64,000 nucleotides of DNA, taken from Desulfosporosinus sp049943955. Lineage in GTDB: Bacteria > Bacillota > Desulfitobacteriia > Desulfitobacteriales > Desulfitobacteriaceae. The number at the start of each line of letters is the position of its first letter. Position 1 is the first letter of the stretch. Made by a program: the position numbers and the translations under genes. The notes under the pieces are model-generated. The model had not been told where the DNA came from. It did not search any database and saw only the letters and a program-made list of their open reading frames with translations. Positions 16,516 to 27,213 of this stretch are shown here, piece by piece. The stretch is from contig NZ_JBNFTW010000014.1 in NCBI RefSeq assembly GCF_049943955.1, forward strand, positions 1 to 64,000, given 5' to 3'.

Positions 16516-17013
16516 ATGATTATTTTAGGGATTGATCCAGGAACTGCAATTATGGGATATGGTCTTATTGAACAAAAAGGAAATCGCTTGAGGGCGCTGG
16601 ATTATGCTTGTTGGCGCACCGCTGCTCATACTCCTCTAGCCGAACGTTTACTAATTCTTTATAATCAAATTTTCCCTTATCTTAAGGACCATCAACCCGA
16701 TCAAATTGTGGTGGAGGAACTCTTTTTCAACCGTAATACGACGACAGCCATCTCTGTCGGACAGGCACGGGGAATCGTCTTATTAGCGGGGGCTCAGCAG
16801 AGTATCCCAGTTTATGAATATACTCCCTTGCAGGTCAAACAAGCAGTTGTTGGCTACGGAAGAGCAGACAAGAAACAGGTCCAGCAGATGGTCAAGGGGT
16901 TATTAGGCCTGGATGACGTCCCGAGACCTGATGATACCGCGGATGCTTTGGCCTTAGCAATTTGCCATGCGCATAGCTTTGCTTTAGAGCGAAGAATGGA
17001 GGATTTCCGATGA
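16516..17013 (+). CDS. ruvC: Holliday junction resolvase RuvC
   Basis: RuvC cleaves Holliday junctions after RuvAB branch migration. The 165-residue protein has the RNase H-like fold, with catalytic acids in ILGIDPGTA (Asp7), VVEELFF (Glu), and the C-terminal RPDDTADALALA block (two Asp). Its end overlaps ruvA by four bases (ATGA). Confidence 0.95.
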   Translation: MIILGIDPGTAIMGYGLIEQKGNRLRALDYACWRTAAHTPLAERLLILYNQIFPYLKDHQPDQIVVEELFFNRNTTTAISVGQARGIVLLAGAQQSIPVYEYTPLQVKQAVVGYGRADKKQVQQMVKGLLGLDDVPRPDDTADALALAICHAHSFALERRMEDFR

Positions 17014-17609
17014 TAGGAATGCTGCGCGGAACAGTCTGGGAAATTCAAGCAGAACGTTTAATACTGGAGGTCCAGGGTGTCGGGTATCTGCTTACAGTAC
17101 CAAGCGGACTGTTAGGCAAAGCGGTTCCGGGACAGAAACTTGTCCTCTATACCCATGTTGTCATTCGCGAGGATGATATAGCGCTTTATGGATTTACGTC
17201 AATGGTAGAAAAACAGCTTTTTTTAGAGATGCTTAGCGTTTCAGGAATCGGTCCCAAGGCAGCCATATCCTTATTATCCACTTTTGGAGCTGCACAGATT
17301 GAAAATGCCATTGTTAGTGAAAATCTTAACCTGTTAACAAAGGTACCTGGTGTAGGCAAGAAAATCGCCCAACGGTTAATTTTAGAACTTAAAGAGAAGT
17401 TTAAAGGACTCGCTTTGGTTTCAGAAGAGACTGCCATTGCTGCTGATTTGAATCCCTCAAAACATTCTGATGCCCTGCAAACATTACTTGCTCTTGGTTT
17501 CGGTCTGGAGGAAGCCAGACGGGCCTTGGTCCATGCTGGAAAGGACGGAGGAGAATTATCGACCGAAGAGCAAGTTAAAAAAGCCTTGCGGGTGTTGGCG
17601 GGAGGTTAA
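17010..17609 (+). CDS. ruvA: Holliday junction DNA helicase subunit RuvA
   Basis: RuvA binds the four-way junction and loads RuvB. The 199-residue protein has an N-terminal OB fold, two helix-hairpin-helix motifs (VSGIGPKAAISLL and VPGVGKKIAQRL), and a C-terminal RuvB-binding domain. It is coupled to ruvC by a four-base overlap. Confidence 0.95.
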   Translation: MIGMLRGTVWEIQAERLILEVQGVGYLLTVPSGLLGKAVPGQKLVLYTHVVIREDDIALYGFTSMVEKQLFLEMLSVSGIGPKAAISLLSTFGAAQIENAIVSENLNLLTKVPGVGKKIAQRLILELKEKFKGLALVSEETAIAADLNPSKHSDALQTLLALGFGLEEARRALVHAGKDGGELSTEEQVKKALRVLAGG

Positions 17610-17651
17610 TCTGTAACGGCATGAGAGGAGGGGCACAAAATAGAAGAGCGT

Positions 17652-18668
17652 TTGGTAGCTCCGCAAGAGCAACTTTCGGATCAAGAAGGGGAAGCCCTGC
17701 GTCCCAATCGAATGAAGGAATATATCGGTCAAAAAAAAGTTAAAGATAATCTGAGCATCTTTATCCAGGCTGCAGCGACTCGGGGAGAAGCTTTAGATCA
17801 CGTTTTATTATATGGACCCCCGGGCCTTGGTAAGACAACTTTAGCTAATATCATTGCTTCGGAAATGGGCGTAAGTATACGGACGACCTCCGGTCCGGCA
17901 ATTGAACGGCCAGGTGACTTGGCGGCAATTCTAACAGCCTTAGAGCCGCGTGATGTCTTGTTTATTGATGAAATTCATCGTTTAAATAGTTCTACTGAAG
18001 AAATCTTATATTCTGCCATGGAGGATGGCTGTTTGGATATCGTGATTGGCAAAGGCCCGAGTGCTCGTTCCATTCGCCTGTCTTTGCCTCCTTTCACTTT
18101 GGTGGGAGCAACGACTCGCGCCGGTCAGTTAACGTCTCCTTTGCGAGATCGTTTTGGAGTAATAAGCAGGCTGGAATTCTATGAAGTAGAAGACTTGAAG
18201 AAAATAATTCTACGGGCCGCAGGTATCTTGAGGTTAGAAATTACAGATGAGGGCGCTGATGAAATAGCTCGTCGTTCACGAGGGACTCCCCGAGTCGGAA
18301 ACCGCTTGCTAAAGCGAGTCAGGGATTTCGCCTTAGTATGGGAAGACGGGATTGTAACCCAAGCTATCGCCAAAGAGGCTCTCAATCGTTTAGAAGTCGA
18401 TCCGGTGGGTTTGGACAACATAGACCAAAAGACATTGAGAACGATCATTGAAGCTTTTGCTGGGGGGCCGGTAGGTATAGACACTTTAGCTTCAACAATA
18501 GGGGAAGAGGCTGAGACCTTAGAAGATGTTGTCGAGCCCTTTCTTCTTCAGATGGGTTTTTTGCAGCGTACTCCTCGGGGGAGAATGGCAACCGTGAGGG
18601 CTTATCATCACTTTGGTTACCCCTTGCCGCAAAAGTTCAGCAACGAGGAGGGCAGTCAAGGCATATAA
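17652..18668 (+). CDS. ruvB: Holliday junction branch migration ATPase RuvB
   Basis: RuvB is the AAA+ motor of branch migration. The 338-residue frame has Walker A GPPGLGKTT, Walker B LFIDEIHR, sensor GATTRAG and a C-terminal winged helix. The first canonical start is TTG at 17652, but the Shine-Dalgarno GAGGAGGGG (17625-17633) lies 18 bases away. It lies only 6 bases from an in-frame ATA at 17640, which would add Met-Glu-Glu-Arg, so initiation at ATA is possible. Confidence 0.95.
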   Translation: MVAPQEQLSDQEGEALRPNRMKEYIGQKKVKDNLSIFIQAAATRGEALDHVLLYGPPGLGKTTLANIIASEMGVSIRTTSGPAIERPGDLAAILTALEPRDVLFIDEIHRLNSSTEEILYSAMEDGCLDIVIGKGPSARSIRLSLPPFTLVGATTRAGQLTSPLRDRFGVISRLEFYEVEDLKKIILRAAGILRLEITDEGADEIARRSRGTPRVGNRLLKRVRDFALVWEDGIVTQAIAKEALNRLEVDPVGLDNIDQKTLRTIIEAFAGGPVGIDTLASTIGEEAETLEDVVEPFLLQMGFLQRTPRGRMATVRAYHHFGYPLPQKFSNEEGSQGI

Positions 18669-18712
18669 GCAAGAAAAATGGGGTAATCTGAACATAGAAG
18701 GTGTGTGATGAC

Positions 18713-20047
18713 ATGCTCTGGAGTGTTCGGCGTTGGTCCTTTTTGTTGCTGGCAATCTTTCTGCTGCTGATGACTCAGGTTAAGATCTGCCAAGCTCGAG
18801 AAATTTCGGTGGAGCTCGTTTGGAAATTTGGACAAGCGGGATGGGTTGAAATTCAAGCTGCACAAGGATCGTATCGAGTTGTCAGCGGAACGATGACGTT
18901 AAATTTCCCCAAGGGTTCTAGGCTTGAAGTAGGCTGGGGAGGCTGGAATCCAATTTTGAGAGTTAACCAGAGTGATTTCCAAATCTTTAGAGATGCAAAA
19001 CTGGAGATTATGGAGAAAGATTCCGGCAGTCTCGTTGTAAGAACTCCGGAAGGAAAGTCTGCAGCTTATCGTGGAAGCCTGACTCTGGATTGGCATAAGG
19101 ATCACTGGAGACTCGTCAATCAGCTGGACAGTGAAGACTACCTGAAAGGTGTCGTTCCTATTGAGATGAGTAATGCTTGGGCTAAGTATGGCTTGGAAGG
19201 CTTAAAAGCTCAGGCTGTGGCTGCCCGGACCTATCTTATAAAGCATACCCAGAATCGCAAAACTATTACCGATTCTCCGGATATTGACCAAGCTTATGCC
19301 GGTATGAACGTAGAAGGTGAGGCTTCTCAGGCAGTTGAAGCAACTCGAGGGAAGATCCTTGTAGATGCTGACACAGGTCAGCCTATTGAAGCCCTTTATT
19401 CAGCTCATAACGGGGGATATGCTGAAGATGCAAAAAATGTATGGGGAAATACAGACCATCATACTTTAGCTCATCCTGATCGATTCTCAGAAGGTATAGG
19501 CGGAGCGGCAGACCGTTGGCGTTTTATAATTTCTGCACCGCAGCTCGGCTCTGTTTTTGGCTTAGGGCCTGTTCAAACCATTAACGTAGAAAAATTCCCC
19601 TCAGGCCGAGCCCAAAACGTACTGTTAACGGATGAGTTCGGGAGCTCTTTGACGGTTTCGGGACGAAAGTTTGTGCAAGCCTTTTACCCTTTTGGTCAAG
19701 AAATTCAAGCGAACGCTTTTTTAGGTACGTTATTTGACGTTCATAAAGTTGCGTCGGAGGAAAAGGCTTCTAAATTGAAGGGAATATCATCTGTTCTTGG
19801 AATGTTGAATTATAGAAATAATTCTGGTCCGCTGCTGGCAAAAATCATCAGCTCTTCTCTTGGGGTTCGTGCAGATCCTCAGCCCTATGGCGTTTTTGTT
19901 TTTGAAGGGAGAGGCTGGGGGCATGGCGTTGGTATGTCTCAATGGGGGGCCTATCATATGGCGCAATTGGAATATACCTATGAGGAAATTATTCATTTTT
20001 ATTATAATAATGTGTCGATAAAAACCAGTGAGGAAAAAAATCTTTGA
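18713..20047 (+). CDS. spoIID: Stage II sporulation protein D (SpoIID/LytB domain)
   Basis: SpoIID is a membrane-anchored lytic transglycosylase of the DMP complex that drives engulfment in sporulation. The 444-residue protein has an N-terminal signal anchor (about residues 7-28) and a SpoIID domain beginning near DYLKGVVPIEMS, with AVAARTYL, SAHNGGYAEDA and the C-terminal GRGWGHGVGMSQWGA. ATG at 18713 is preferred because AAGGTG lies about nine bases upstream. Position after ruvB is common in this lineage. A cell-wall LytB-type role in vegetative cells cannot be excluded. Confidence 0.87.
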   Translation: MLWSVRRWSFLLLAIFLLLMTQVKICQAREISVELVWKFGQAGWVEIQAAQGSYRVVSGTMTLNFPKGSRLEVGWGGWNPILRVNQSDFQIFRDAKLEIMEKDSGSLVVRTPEGKSAAYRGSLTLDWHKDHWRLVNQLDSEDYLKGVVPIEMSNAWAKYGLEGLKAQAVAARTYLIKHTQNRKTITDSPDIDQAYAGMNVEGEASQAVEATRGKILVDADTGQPIEALYSAHNGGYAEDAKNVWGNTDHHTLAHPDRFSEGIGGAADRWRFIISAPQLGSVFGLGPVQTINVEKFPSGRAQNVLLTDEFGSSLTVSGRKFVQAFYPFGQEIQANAFLGTLFDVHKVASEEKASKLKGISSVLGMLNYRNNSGPLLAKIISSSLGVRADPQPYGVFVFEGRGWGHGVGMSQWGAYHMAQLEYTYEEIIHFYYNNVSIKTSEEKNL

Positions 20048-20073
20048 GTCCACAGTTTTAAGGAGAAGATAGT

Positions 20074-21096
<1,023 letters not shown>

Positions 21097-21143
21097 GAGA
21101 GTTTTAAAGATAATGAGTTTTAGAGATAAAGGAAGTGAAGGTT

Positions 21144-22268
21144 TTGGCAGCGGTTAATTTGGAAATCCTTAAAGAAGATTCACGAACAAAAGCACGTTTG
21201 GGAAAGTTACATACCCCACATGGAGTAATTGATACGCCCGTTTTTATGCCCGTTGGAACGCAAGGGACAGTCAAAGCAATGACTCCGGAAGAGCTTAGGG
21301 AGATCGGAGCCGGAATTATTTTAAGTAATACCTATCATCTTTTTTTACGGCCGGGGCAAGAGTTGATCCGGGAAGCCGGCGGACTTCATCGCTTTATGAA
21401 CTGGGACGGGGCGATTTTAACAGATAGCGGGGGTTTCCAAGTTTTTAGCTTGGGTGATTTGCGCACAATCCAGGAGAGCGGCGTTGAGTTCCGATCTCAT
21501 ATTGACGGATCACGACAGTTTTTAAGTCCTGAGATTGCGACTCAGGTACAGATGGCTATAGGATCTGATATCGTTATGGCCTTTGATGAATGTGCTCCCT
21601 ATCCCAGTTCCCACGAATATGTCAAAAATTCCTTAGAAAGGACAACGCGTTGGCTTAAGCGCTGTAAAGAAACGTTAACTACAACAGATAGTCAATCGTT
21701 GTTTGGCATTGTTCAAGGAGGTATGTATGAGGACCTGCGTCGTCAAAGTGCAGCTGAGGTCACGGAACTGGATCTCCCGGGGTATGCCATAGGGGGACTA
21801 AGTGTGGGAGAACCAAAGGAAATCATGTATGAGGTTTTGGATTACACGGTCCCGTTGCTGCCGCTAGAAAAACCCCGTTACCTTATGGGAGTTGGGTCGC
21901 CGGATGCAATTATTGAAGGAGTCATGCGAGGAGTGGACATGTTTGATTGCGTACTCCCGACACGTATTGCCAGGAATGGGACTGCCATGACCCGCTATGG
22001 GAAAGTTATTGTACGCAACGCCGGTTCCGCCCATGATTTTGGCCCTATTGACCCAACCTGTGATTGCTACACTTGCCGAAACTATTCCCGGGCTTATGTA
22101 AGACATTTGCTTAAAGCTGAAGAAATTTTAGGACTGCGCTTGATGACCATCCACAATCTGAGGTATCTCCAAAACTTGATGAGCGAAATTAGAGAGGCCA
22201 TTCGAGAAGAACGTTTACCTGAATATCGCCAAAAGTGTTTCGCGGATTACGGTTACGAGTTTGATTAA
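21144..22268 (+). CDS. tgt: tRNA-guanine transglycosylase
   Basis: Tgt exchanges guanine-34 for preQ1 in GUN-anticodon tRNAs. The 374-residue TIM-barrel enzyme has LTDSGGFQVFSL with the general-acid Asp, the nucleophile Asp in GVDMFDCVLPTR, and a CxCxxC...H zinc site (CDCYTCRNYSRAYVRH). TTG at 21144 is preferred: AAAGGAAG sits nine bases before it, whereas the in-frame GTG at 21135 overlaps that Shine-Dalgarno. Confidence 0.94.
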   Translation: MAAVNLEILKEDSRTKARLGKLHTPHGVIDTPVFMPVGTQGTVKAMTPEELREIGAGIILSNTYHLFLRPGQELIREAGGLHRFMNWDGAILTDSGGFQVFSLGDLRTIQESGVEFRSHIDGSRQFLSPEIATQVQMAIGSDIVMAFDECAPYPSSHEYVKNSLERTTRWLKRCKETLTTTDSQSLFGIVQGGMYEDLRRQSAAEVTELDLPGYAIGGLSVGEPKEIMYEVLDYTVPLLPLEKPRYLMGVGSPDAIIEGVMRGVDMFDCVLPTRIARNGTAMTRYGKVIVRNAGSAHDFGPIDPTCDCYTCRNYSRAYVRHLLKAEEILGLRLMTIHNLRYLQNLMSEIREAIREERLPEYRQKCFADYGYEFD

Positions 22269-22366
22269 GCATCTCCGGAGAGAAAGTTTCTATTGCTATC
22301 AAGGAGAAGGATTTTTGCCATACCGTGGGGAATATGTTCAAAGAATAAATTAAGGGGGATTCAAAT

Positions 22367-22789
22367 ATGTCTCAGCAGAACATGTCTTTAGTTCTATACT
22401 TTGTTGTCTTTTTCGGGATAATGTATTTTCTTATGATTAGGCCGCAGCAAAAGCAAGCCAAACAACGACAGGCGCTGCTCAATGGGATGCGCGTGAAAGA
22501 TCGTGTTTTAACTGCCGGAGGAATTTACGGCAAAATTACCAAAGTAAAAGACAATTCCGTAATACTGCAAATTGCGGACAAAGTAGAGATTGAAGTGGCT
22601 AAATCCGGGATAACTAGTGTTGAGAACCGGGATATCACCGCCGAGGATGCTAAAAAGAATGGGAAAAAGAATGACAAAAATGATAAGAACAGCAAGAGCG
22701 ATAAGAGCGATAAGAATAATCAGAATGACACTGGGATTAATCTGGAAAAGGAAGATTCTCCATCGAATTCTAAGCAGGAAAATACCTGA
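22367..22789 (+). CDS. yajC: Preprotein translocase subunit YajC
   Basis: YajC associates with SecDF in the membrane. The 140-residue protein has one N-terminal helix (residues 6-24) followed by IRPQQKQAKQRQ and MRVKDRVLTAGGIYGKI, both diagnostic. The last 40 residues are a low-complexity Lys/Asp/Asn/Ser tail (repeats of Asp-Lys), unusual in length for the family and likely disordered. AAGGGGG precedes the ATG. Confidence 0.9.
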   Translation: MSQQNMSLVLYFVVFFGIMYFLMIRPQQKQAKQRQALLNGMRVKDRVLTAGGIYGKITKVKDNSVILQIADKVEIEVAKSGITSVENRDITAEDAKKNGKKNDKNDKNSKSDKSDKNNQNDTGINLEKEDSPSNSKQENT

Positions 22790-22853
22790 GAATTTTCAGC
22801 GTTGTGGGGTAATTAATAATTGCGAATAGGTAATTAGAACAATTGTATAAAAG

Positions 22854-22881
22854 CAAGTGGTACTTCCTCCACTTGTTTTTT
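22854..22881 (+). terminator. Terminator after yajC
   Basis: CAAGTGG (22854-22860) pairs with CCACTTG (22869-22875), followed by TTTTTT. Confidence 0.7.
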
Positions 22882-22966
22882 ACTACTATGCTGTTGAGGT
22901 AATTATGACCTAAGGCTTAACATCGGCTTAGTATACTCGTTTTTTGGGCGGCAGGAGGGGTTTGTT

Positions 22967-23629
22967 TTGCAAAAAGTAACCTTGCAAGATATTAAAAGTG
23001 ATCCTTATGTACAAAGTTTAATCGAGGCAGGGAACCGACATCTTGCAGCAATTGGCTATACGGAACATGGTCTCAGGCATGTAGGTCTGATCTCCCATAT
23101 CGCTTCGAATATCTTGGAAAAAATGGAACATACTGAACGAGAGTGTGAACTAGCGGCCATTGCCGGTTATCTGCATGATATCGGAAATGCAGTCAACCGA
23201 GTTTCTCATGCGCAGACAGGGGCGATTATGGCTGCGGGCATTCTGGAGCGGCACGGTATGCATCCTGAAGAAATTGCTCTGATTATTGGGGCTATTGGCA
23301 ATCACGATGAGACTGACGGTAATCCGGTCAATAGTATTTCGGCCGCCTTGATTTTAGCGGATAAATCGGACGTGCATCGTTCTCGCGTCCGCAATTTGGA
23401 TCTGGCAACCTTTGACATTCATGACAGAGTAAACTATGCAGTGGAAAAATCATTTTTGCGTGTTTATCCTAAAGAACGGGTTGCTCTGGAACTGACTATT
23501 GATACTGAGATCTGCCCTGTTATGGAGTATTTTGAAATCTTTTTGGCCCGAATGTTATTATGTCGTAAAGCTGCCGGATTTCTCGGAACGAAGTTTGAAT
23601 TAAAAATTAACGAAGTAAAATTGCTGTAA
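22967..23629 (+). CDS. HD-domain phosphohydrolase
   Basis: This 220-residue soluble protein has an HD metal site: His in EHGLRHVGL, His-Asp in GYLHDIGN, and a later Asp in LADKSDVHRSR. The family acts on nucleotides or cyclic nucleotides; the substrate cannot be read from sequence. The C-terminal 60 residues form a beta-rich region. TTG at 22967 is fixed by AGGAGGGG about ten bases upstream. It lies between yajC and secD with its own terminator upstream, so a Sec role is not implied. Confidence 0.8.
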   Translation: MQKVTLQDIKSDPYVQSLIEAGNRHLAAIGYTEHGLRHVGLISHIASNILEKMEHTERECELAAIAGYLHDIGNAVNRVSHAQTGAIMAAGILERHGMHPEEIALIIGAIGNHDETDGNPVNSISAALILADKSDVHRSRVRNLDLATFDIHDRVNYAVEKSFLRVYPKERVALELTIDTEICPVMEYFEIFLARMLLCRKAAGFLGTKFELKINEVKLL

Positions 23630-23662
23630 TTTCACCAGAAGTCTGTGCTGCTTTAGCTCAGA

Positions 23663-23692
23663 TTGACATTGGAATCCTGAACGTTTTATAAT
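23663..23692 (+). promoter_or_regulatory. Sigma-A promoter of secDF
   Basis: TTGACA (23663-23668), 18-base spacer and TATAAT (23687-23692) lie 50 bases before the secD ATG. Confidence 0.65.
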
Positions 23693-23741
23693 GAGGATTG
23701 GCATGGGCAAGTCCCATTCATATTAAAAGGGAGGAAAGCAG

Positions 23742-24980
23742 ATGAAACGGGGAAACATCATCAAACTCGTAACGCTGGTGCTTATAGTAGCTGCGGCAGT
23801 AGCTCTATCCATAAAACCCCTTGTGGATCCCAGTAAGGGCATCCCATTGGGACTTGACCTGCGCGGTGGAGTTCACTTGGTTTTACAAGCCGAGCCCAAT
23901 AAAAGCGGGGCACCAATTACAAATGATGATATGGATAAGGCAAAGGCGATTATCTCCAAGCGGGTTAACGATCTTGGGGTCTCAGAGCCTATTATCCAGA
24001 CAGATTATAAAAACAAACGTTTAGTATTAGATTTAGCCGGGGTTTCTGATCCAGATCAGGCAGTTAACGTCTTGAAAACTACAGCACAGTTAACCTTTAA
24101 GGATCCTAAAGGCAACACAGTTTTGCAAGGTGCTGAACTTACGGATGCTAAAGCAGGTCAGGATCAAAGCGGAGCAGGGGGGTACGTTGTTAACCTAACC
24201 TTTTCTTCCGACGGAGCTAAAAAGTTTGGCGATTTAACGACAAAGTATATAGGCCAAAGGATTGGAATTTATCTTGACGATAAATTGCTGACTAATCCGA
24301 CGGTTAATGTGCCGATTACGAATGGACAGGCGGAGATTACGGGATATTCGACGCTTCAAGCTGCCGCTAATGATGCTGTGCTGATGCGTTCAGGCTCATT
24401 GCCGGTAAGTATGTCGATTACTGAAAAACATCAGGTAGGAGCGTCTTTAGGGATTGACTCTTTGCACAAAAGTATTCAAGCAGGAATTTATGGTTTGGTC
24501 TTTATCTTTCTGTTTATGCTTGTGTTTTATCATTTGCCTGGAGTCGTCGCTGATTTTTCCCTGGTTGTCTACGGACTCATTGTACTATGGGTTTTCTGGA
24601 TGTTTCGAGTTGTACTTACCCTGCCAGGAATAGCCGGGTTCATTCTTTCGATAGGGATGGCCGTCGATTTCAATATTATTATCTACGAAAGAGTTAAAGA
24701 AGAGGTCCGTGCCGGAAAATCACTGCGAGCTGGTGTTGAGTCAGGTTTCAGCCGTGCCTTCATCACAGTTATTGATGCTCACGTTACTACATTGATCGCC
24801 GCTTTGACTTTATTTTACTTTGGCACAGGGACCATTAAAGGATTTGCAATGACTCTGGGAATTGGTATTGTTGCCAGTCTGTTTACGGCACTTACCTTTA
24901 CACGTTTAGTCTTACGTTTAATTGTCGGGATAAGCGCAAAATTAAATCCGGCATGGTTTGGCGTTAGGAGGGATGTATAA
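23742..24980 (+). CDS. secD: Protein translocase subunit SecD
   Basis: SecD uses proton motive force to pull exported proteins through SecYEG. The 412-residue protein has a first helix (residues 8-27), the GLDLRGGVHLVL motif, an extracytoplasmic domain to about residue 235, and five more helices in the RND-like C-terminal part with GMAVDFNIIIYERVKEE. The stop overlaps the secF start by one base. GGGAGG lies before the ATG. Confidence 0.94.
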   Translation: MKRGNIIKLVTLVLIVAAAVALSIKPLVDPSKGIPLGLDLRGGVHLVLQAEPNKSGAPITNDDMDKAKAIISKRVNDLGVSEPIIQTDYKNKRLVLDLAGVSDPDQAVNVLKTTAQLTFKDPKGNTVLQGAELTDAKAGQDQSGAGGYVVNLTFSSDGAKKFGDLTTKYIGQRIGIYLDDKLLTNPTVNVPITNGQAEITGYSTLQAAANDAVLMRSGSLPVSMSITEKHQVGASLGIDSLHKSIQAGIYGLVFIFLFMLVFYHLPGVVADFSLVVYGLIVLWVFWMFRVVLTLPGIAGFILSIGMAVDFNIIIYERVKEEVRAGKSLRAGVESGFSRAFITVIDAHVTTLIAALTLFYFGTGTIKGFAMTLGIGIVASLFTALTFTRLVLRLIVGISAKLNPAWFGVRRDV

Positions 24981-25933
24981 TGGAAAAAGGACATCAAGGG
25001 CATCCGGCAACTTATGAAGAAGTTCAAAAAATACATCCGCTCTACTTTAATATCGTTAAAAAACGTTATTGGTGGTTTGCACTTTCGCTGTTAGTTATTG
25101 TCCCAGGAATCATTTCCCTCTTTATGCACGGTTTAAATTTGGGCATTGATTTCAAGGGCGGAACAATGATTGAAGCAAACTTTACTAAAGCCGTGACTCA
25201 GAGTGCTATAACCGATACTATGAAATCCGTCGGACTTAGTGGTGAAGTTCAATTATCCAATGGAAATAAATCAGTTCTGATTAGAACAGAAGCCCTTCAG
25301 CAAGAGAAGCAGACTCAATTAATGACGGCTTTGCAGAAGAAGGTTGCTGATTACGATAAAAAGACACTGCAAGTCGATGAAGTTGGACCGTCCATGGGAC
25401 AAGAACTTACCCGCAATGCTTTTTGGTCCTTACTCATTGCCATGGGTTTGATGATAGCCTATATATCCTTCAGATTTCAGTTTGTTTTTGCCATATCCGG
25501 GATTATTGCCTTACTGCATGATGTCTTAGTCGTTGTCGGCCTGTTTTCGCTGTTTCAATGGCAAATCGATTCTACGTTTGTGGCAGCAATCCTGACGATT
25601 TTTGGATACTCTATTAATGATACGGTGGTTATCTTTGATCGGATTCGTGAGAACGAAACTCGGATGCGACGCGGAGACAGCTATGAAGATATGGTTGATA
25701 AATCCGTATGGCAAACCATGCGCCGTTCTGTGAATACGGTTGTAACTGTTTTAATTGCTCTGTTTTCAGTGTTTATTTTAGGAGGGGAATCAACAAAAGT
25801 TTTCTCTCTGGCCATGTTGATCGGGGTATTTAGCGGAGCTTATTCCTCAATTTTTAATGCGAGTCAGATACTTGTTGAAATTAAAACTCACATGAAAAAG
25901 CCGACTAAAGGCGGTAAAGCTGTTCGCGCCTAA
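24980..25933 (+). CDS. secF: Protein translocase subunit SecF
   Basis: SecF is the partner of SecD. The 317-residue protein has helix 1 near residues 30-50, the GIDFKGGTMIEANF motif, and five C-terminal helices with GYSINDTVVIFDRIRE. It is translationally coupled to secD and followed by a strong terminator. Confidence 0.95.
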   Translation: MEKGHQGHPATYEEVQKIHPLYFNIVKKRYWWFALSLLVIVPGIISLFMHGLNLGIDFKGGTMIEANFTKAVTQSAITDTMKSVGLSGEVQLSNGNKSVLIRTEALQQEKQTQLMTALQKKVADYDKKTLQVDEVGPSMGQELTRNAFWSLLIAMGLMIAYISFRFQFVFAISGIIALLHDVLVVVGLFSLFQWQIDSTFVAAILTIFGYSINDTVVIFDRIRENETRMRRGDSYEDMVDKSVWQTMRRSVNTVVTVLIALFSVFILGGESTKVFSLAMLIGVFSGAYSSIFNASQILVEIKTHMKKPTKGGKAVRA

Positions 25934-25954
25934 TTGCAATCAGCCAAGAATAAG

Positions 25955-25992
25955 AAAACGACCCTAAGAATTCGTCTTAGGGTCGTTTTTCT
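25955..25992 (+). terminator. Strong intrinsic terminator after secF
   Basis: A perfect 15-bp stem, AAAACGACCCTAAGA (25955-25969) with its complement (25975-25989), has a 5-nt loop and ends in a T run. Confidence 0.9.
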
Positions 25993-26122
25993 GTACTTTG
26001 GGGAAGCATAGTGGGAGTGGTTCCCATACCTTGCTTTAGGGTTCACTGGAGGAGTTTGAAGTAAGAGTAATTGTGGTAAACTATACAATAATTAACTATT
26101 ATTTCTTTAATGGAGAGGCGCG

Positions 26123-26977
26123 ATGATCAAGAAAACCATCGGACCGTTAATCTTAATAGTCCTGATACTAACTTCCAGCGGCTGTACTTTCAAAAAACCG
26201 ACCTTGAACAGCGCTAAAGTTCAGGCTTCAAATTCTTCCGCGTTGCTTGTCGATATATTGCCATCCCCGAAATTGTCTCCTACTCCGCAGGATAACAGAA
26301 TTAATACGCCACCCCGATCTATACCTGTTCTTTATTATCATTCTATTATGAGAGAAGCAAATAATGAAGTAAGAATGCCACCTGAACAATTTGAATCCCA
26401 AATTGTCTATTTACATGAACAGGGCTATCAGAGCATTACCTTAAATCAATTATACCAATCACTGTATCAAAGCGGTGCTCTTCCTGAGAAGCCTTTTGTG
26501 ATTACCTTTGACGATGGATATGAAGATAATTATCAAACGGCGTATCCTCTTTTAAAGAAATATGGGTATACGGCTACGGTCTTTATGATTTCCGGTTATA
26601 TAGATGAGAAGGGTTTTTTGACTTGGCCCCAGCTTAATGAGCTTGCCGATAATGGCTGGGATATAGCAGATCACACTAGGAGTCACTCCTACCTGACAAA
26701 ATTGTCTCCCTTGAAGGTTTTAAGTGAGCTGGAAAGCTCCAAGAAAGCTTTAGAAAAGGGATTAGGCCATTCCGTCGATTATTTTGCCTATCCTTATGGG
26801 GATTTAGATAGTACGGTAGTTCAAGCAGTGAAAAAAGCGGGGTATCTCATGGCTTTTACAACTCTTCGCGGTTGGGCTGATTCTAATACAAATGCTTATC
26901 ATGTTCATAGAGTATACTGTTATGCAAATATGGGAACGAAGGAGTTTATTCATCGGCTGCAAAATCCCAATTATTAA
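26123..26977 (+). CDS. Lipoprotein polysaccharide deacetylase (NodB/CE4)
   Basis: This 284-residue protein has a lipoprotein signal with lipobox LTSSGC (Cys21), so it should be tethered outside the membrane. The NodB domain has the catalytic Asp130-Asp131 in TFDDGYED and metal-binding His184 and His188 in ADHTRSHSYL. It probably deacetylates peptidoglycan or another wall glycan. A proline-rich linker (residues 46-66) separates anchor and domain. It is monocistronic with a terminator at 27013-27063. Confidence 0.87.
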   Translation: MIKKTIGPLILIVLILTSSGCTFKKPTLNSAKVQASNSSALLVDILPSPKLSPTPQDNRINTPPRSIPVLYYHSIMREANNEVRMPPEQFESQIVYLHEQGYQSITLNQLYQSLYQSGALPEKPFVITFDDGYEDNYQTAYPLLKKYGYTATVFMISGYIDEKGFLTWPQLNELADNGWDIADHTRSHSYLTKLSPLKVLSELESSKKALEKGLGHSVDYFAYPYGDLDSTVVQAVKKAGYLMAFTTLRGWADSNTNAYHVHRVYCYANMGTKEFIHRLQNPNY

Positions 26978-27012
26978 TACATTCCTCAACTGGGCTGTAA
27001 CCTTATAACTAT

Positions 27013-27068
27013 AAAACCGTGCATGTAAGTGGATGAATTAAACCACTATTTACGCATGGTTTTATTCA
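27013..27068 (+). terminator. Terminator after the deacetylase gene
   Basis: AAAACCGTGC (27013-27022) pairs with GCATGGTTTT (27054-27063), and the inner GTGG (27029-27032) pairs with CCAC (27043-27046). The 3' arm itself ends in a T run. Confidence 0.65.
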
Positions 27069-27213
27069 CTTTATGAGGGGCGTCTGTGCCTTTTGCAAAA
27101 GCCTCTCGTGTCAGGTAAAAAAAAGAATCTGAGTAAAATATTAACAATATTGGTCCTATGGCATATGTTAAAGTGAGCCCGGAAATAAACGTTTCAAATA
27201 GGAGGTAGTTAGT

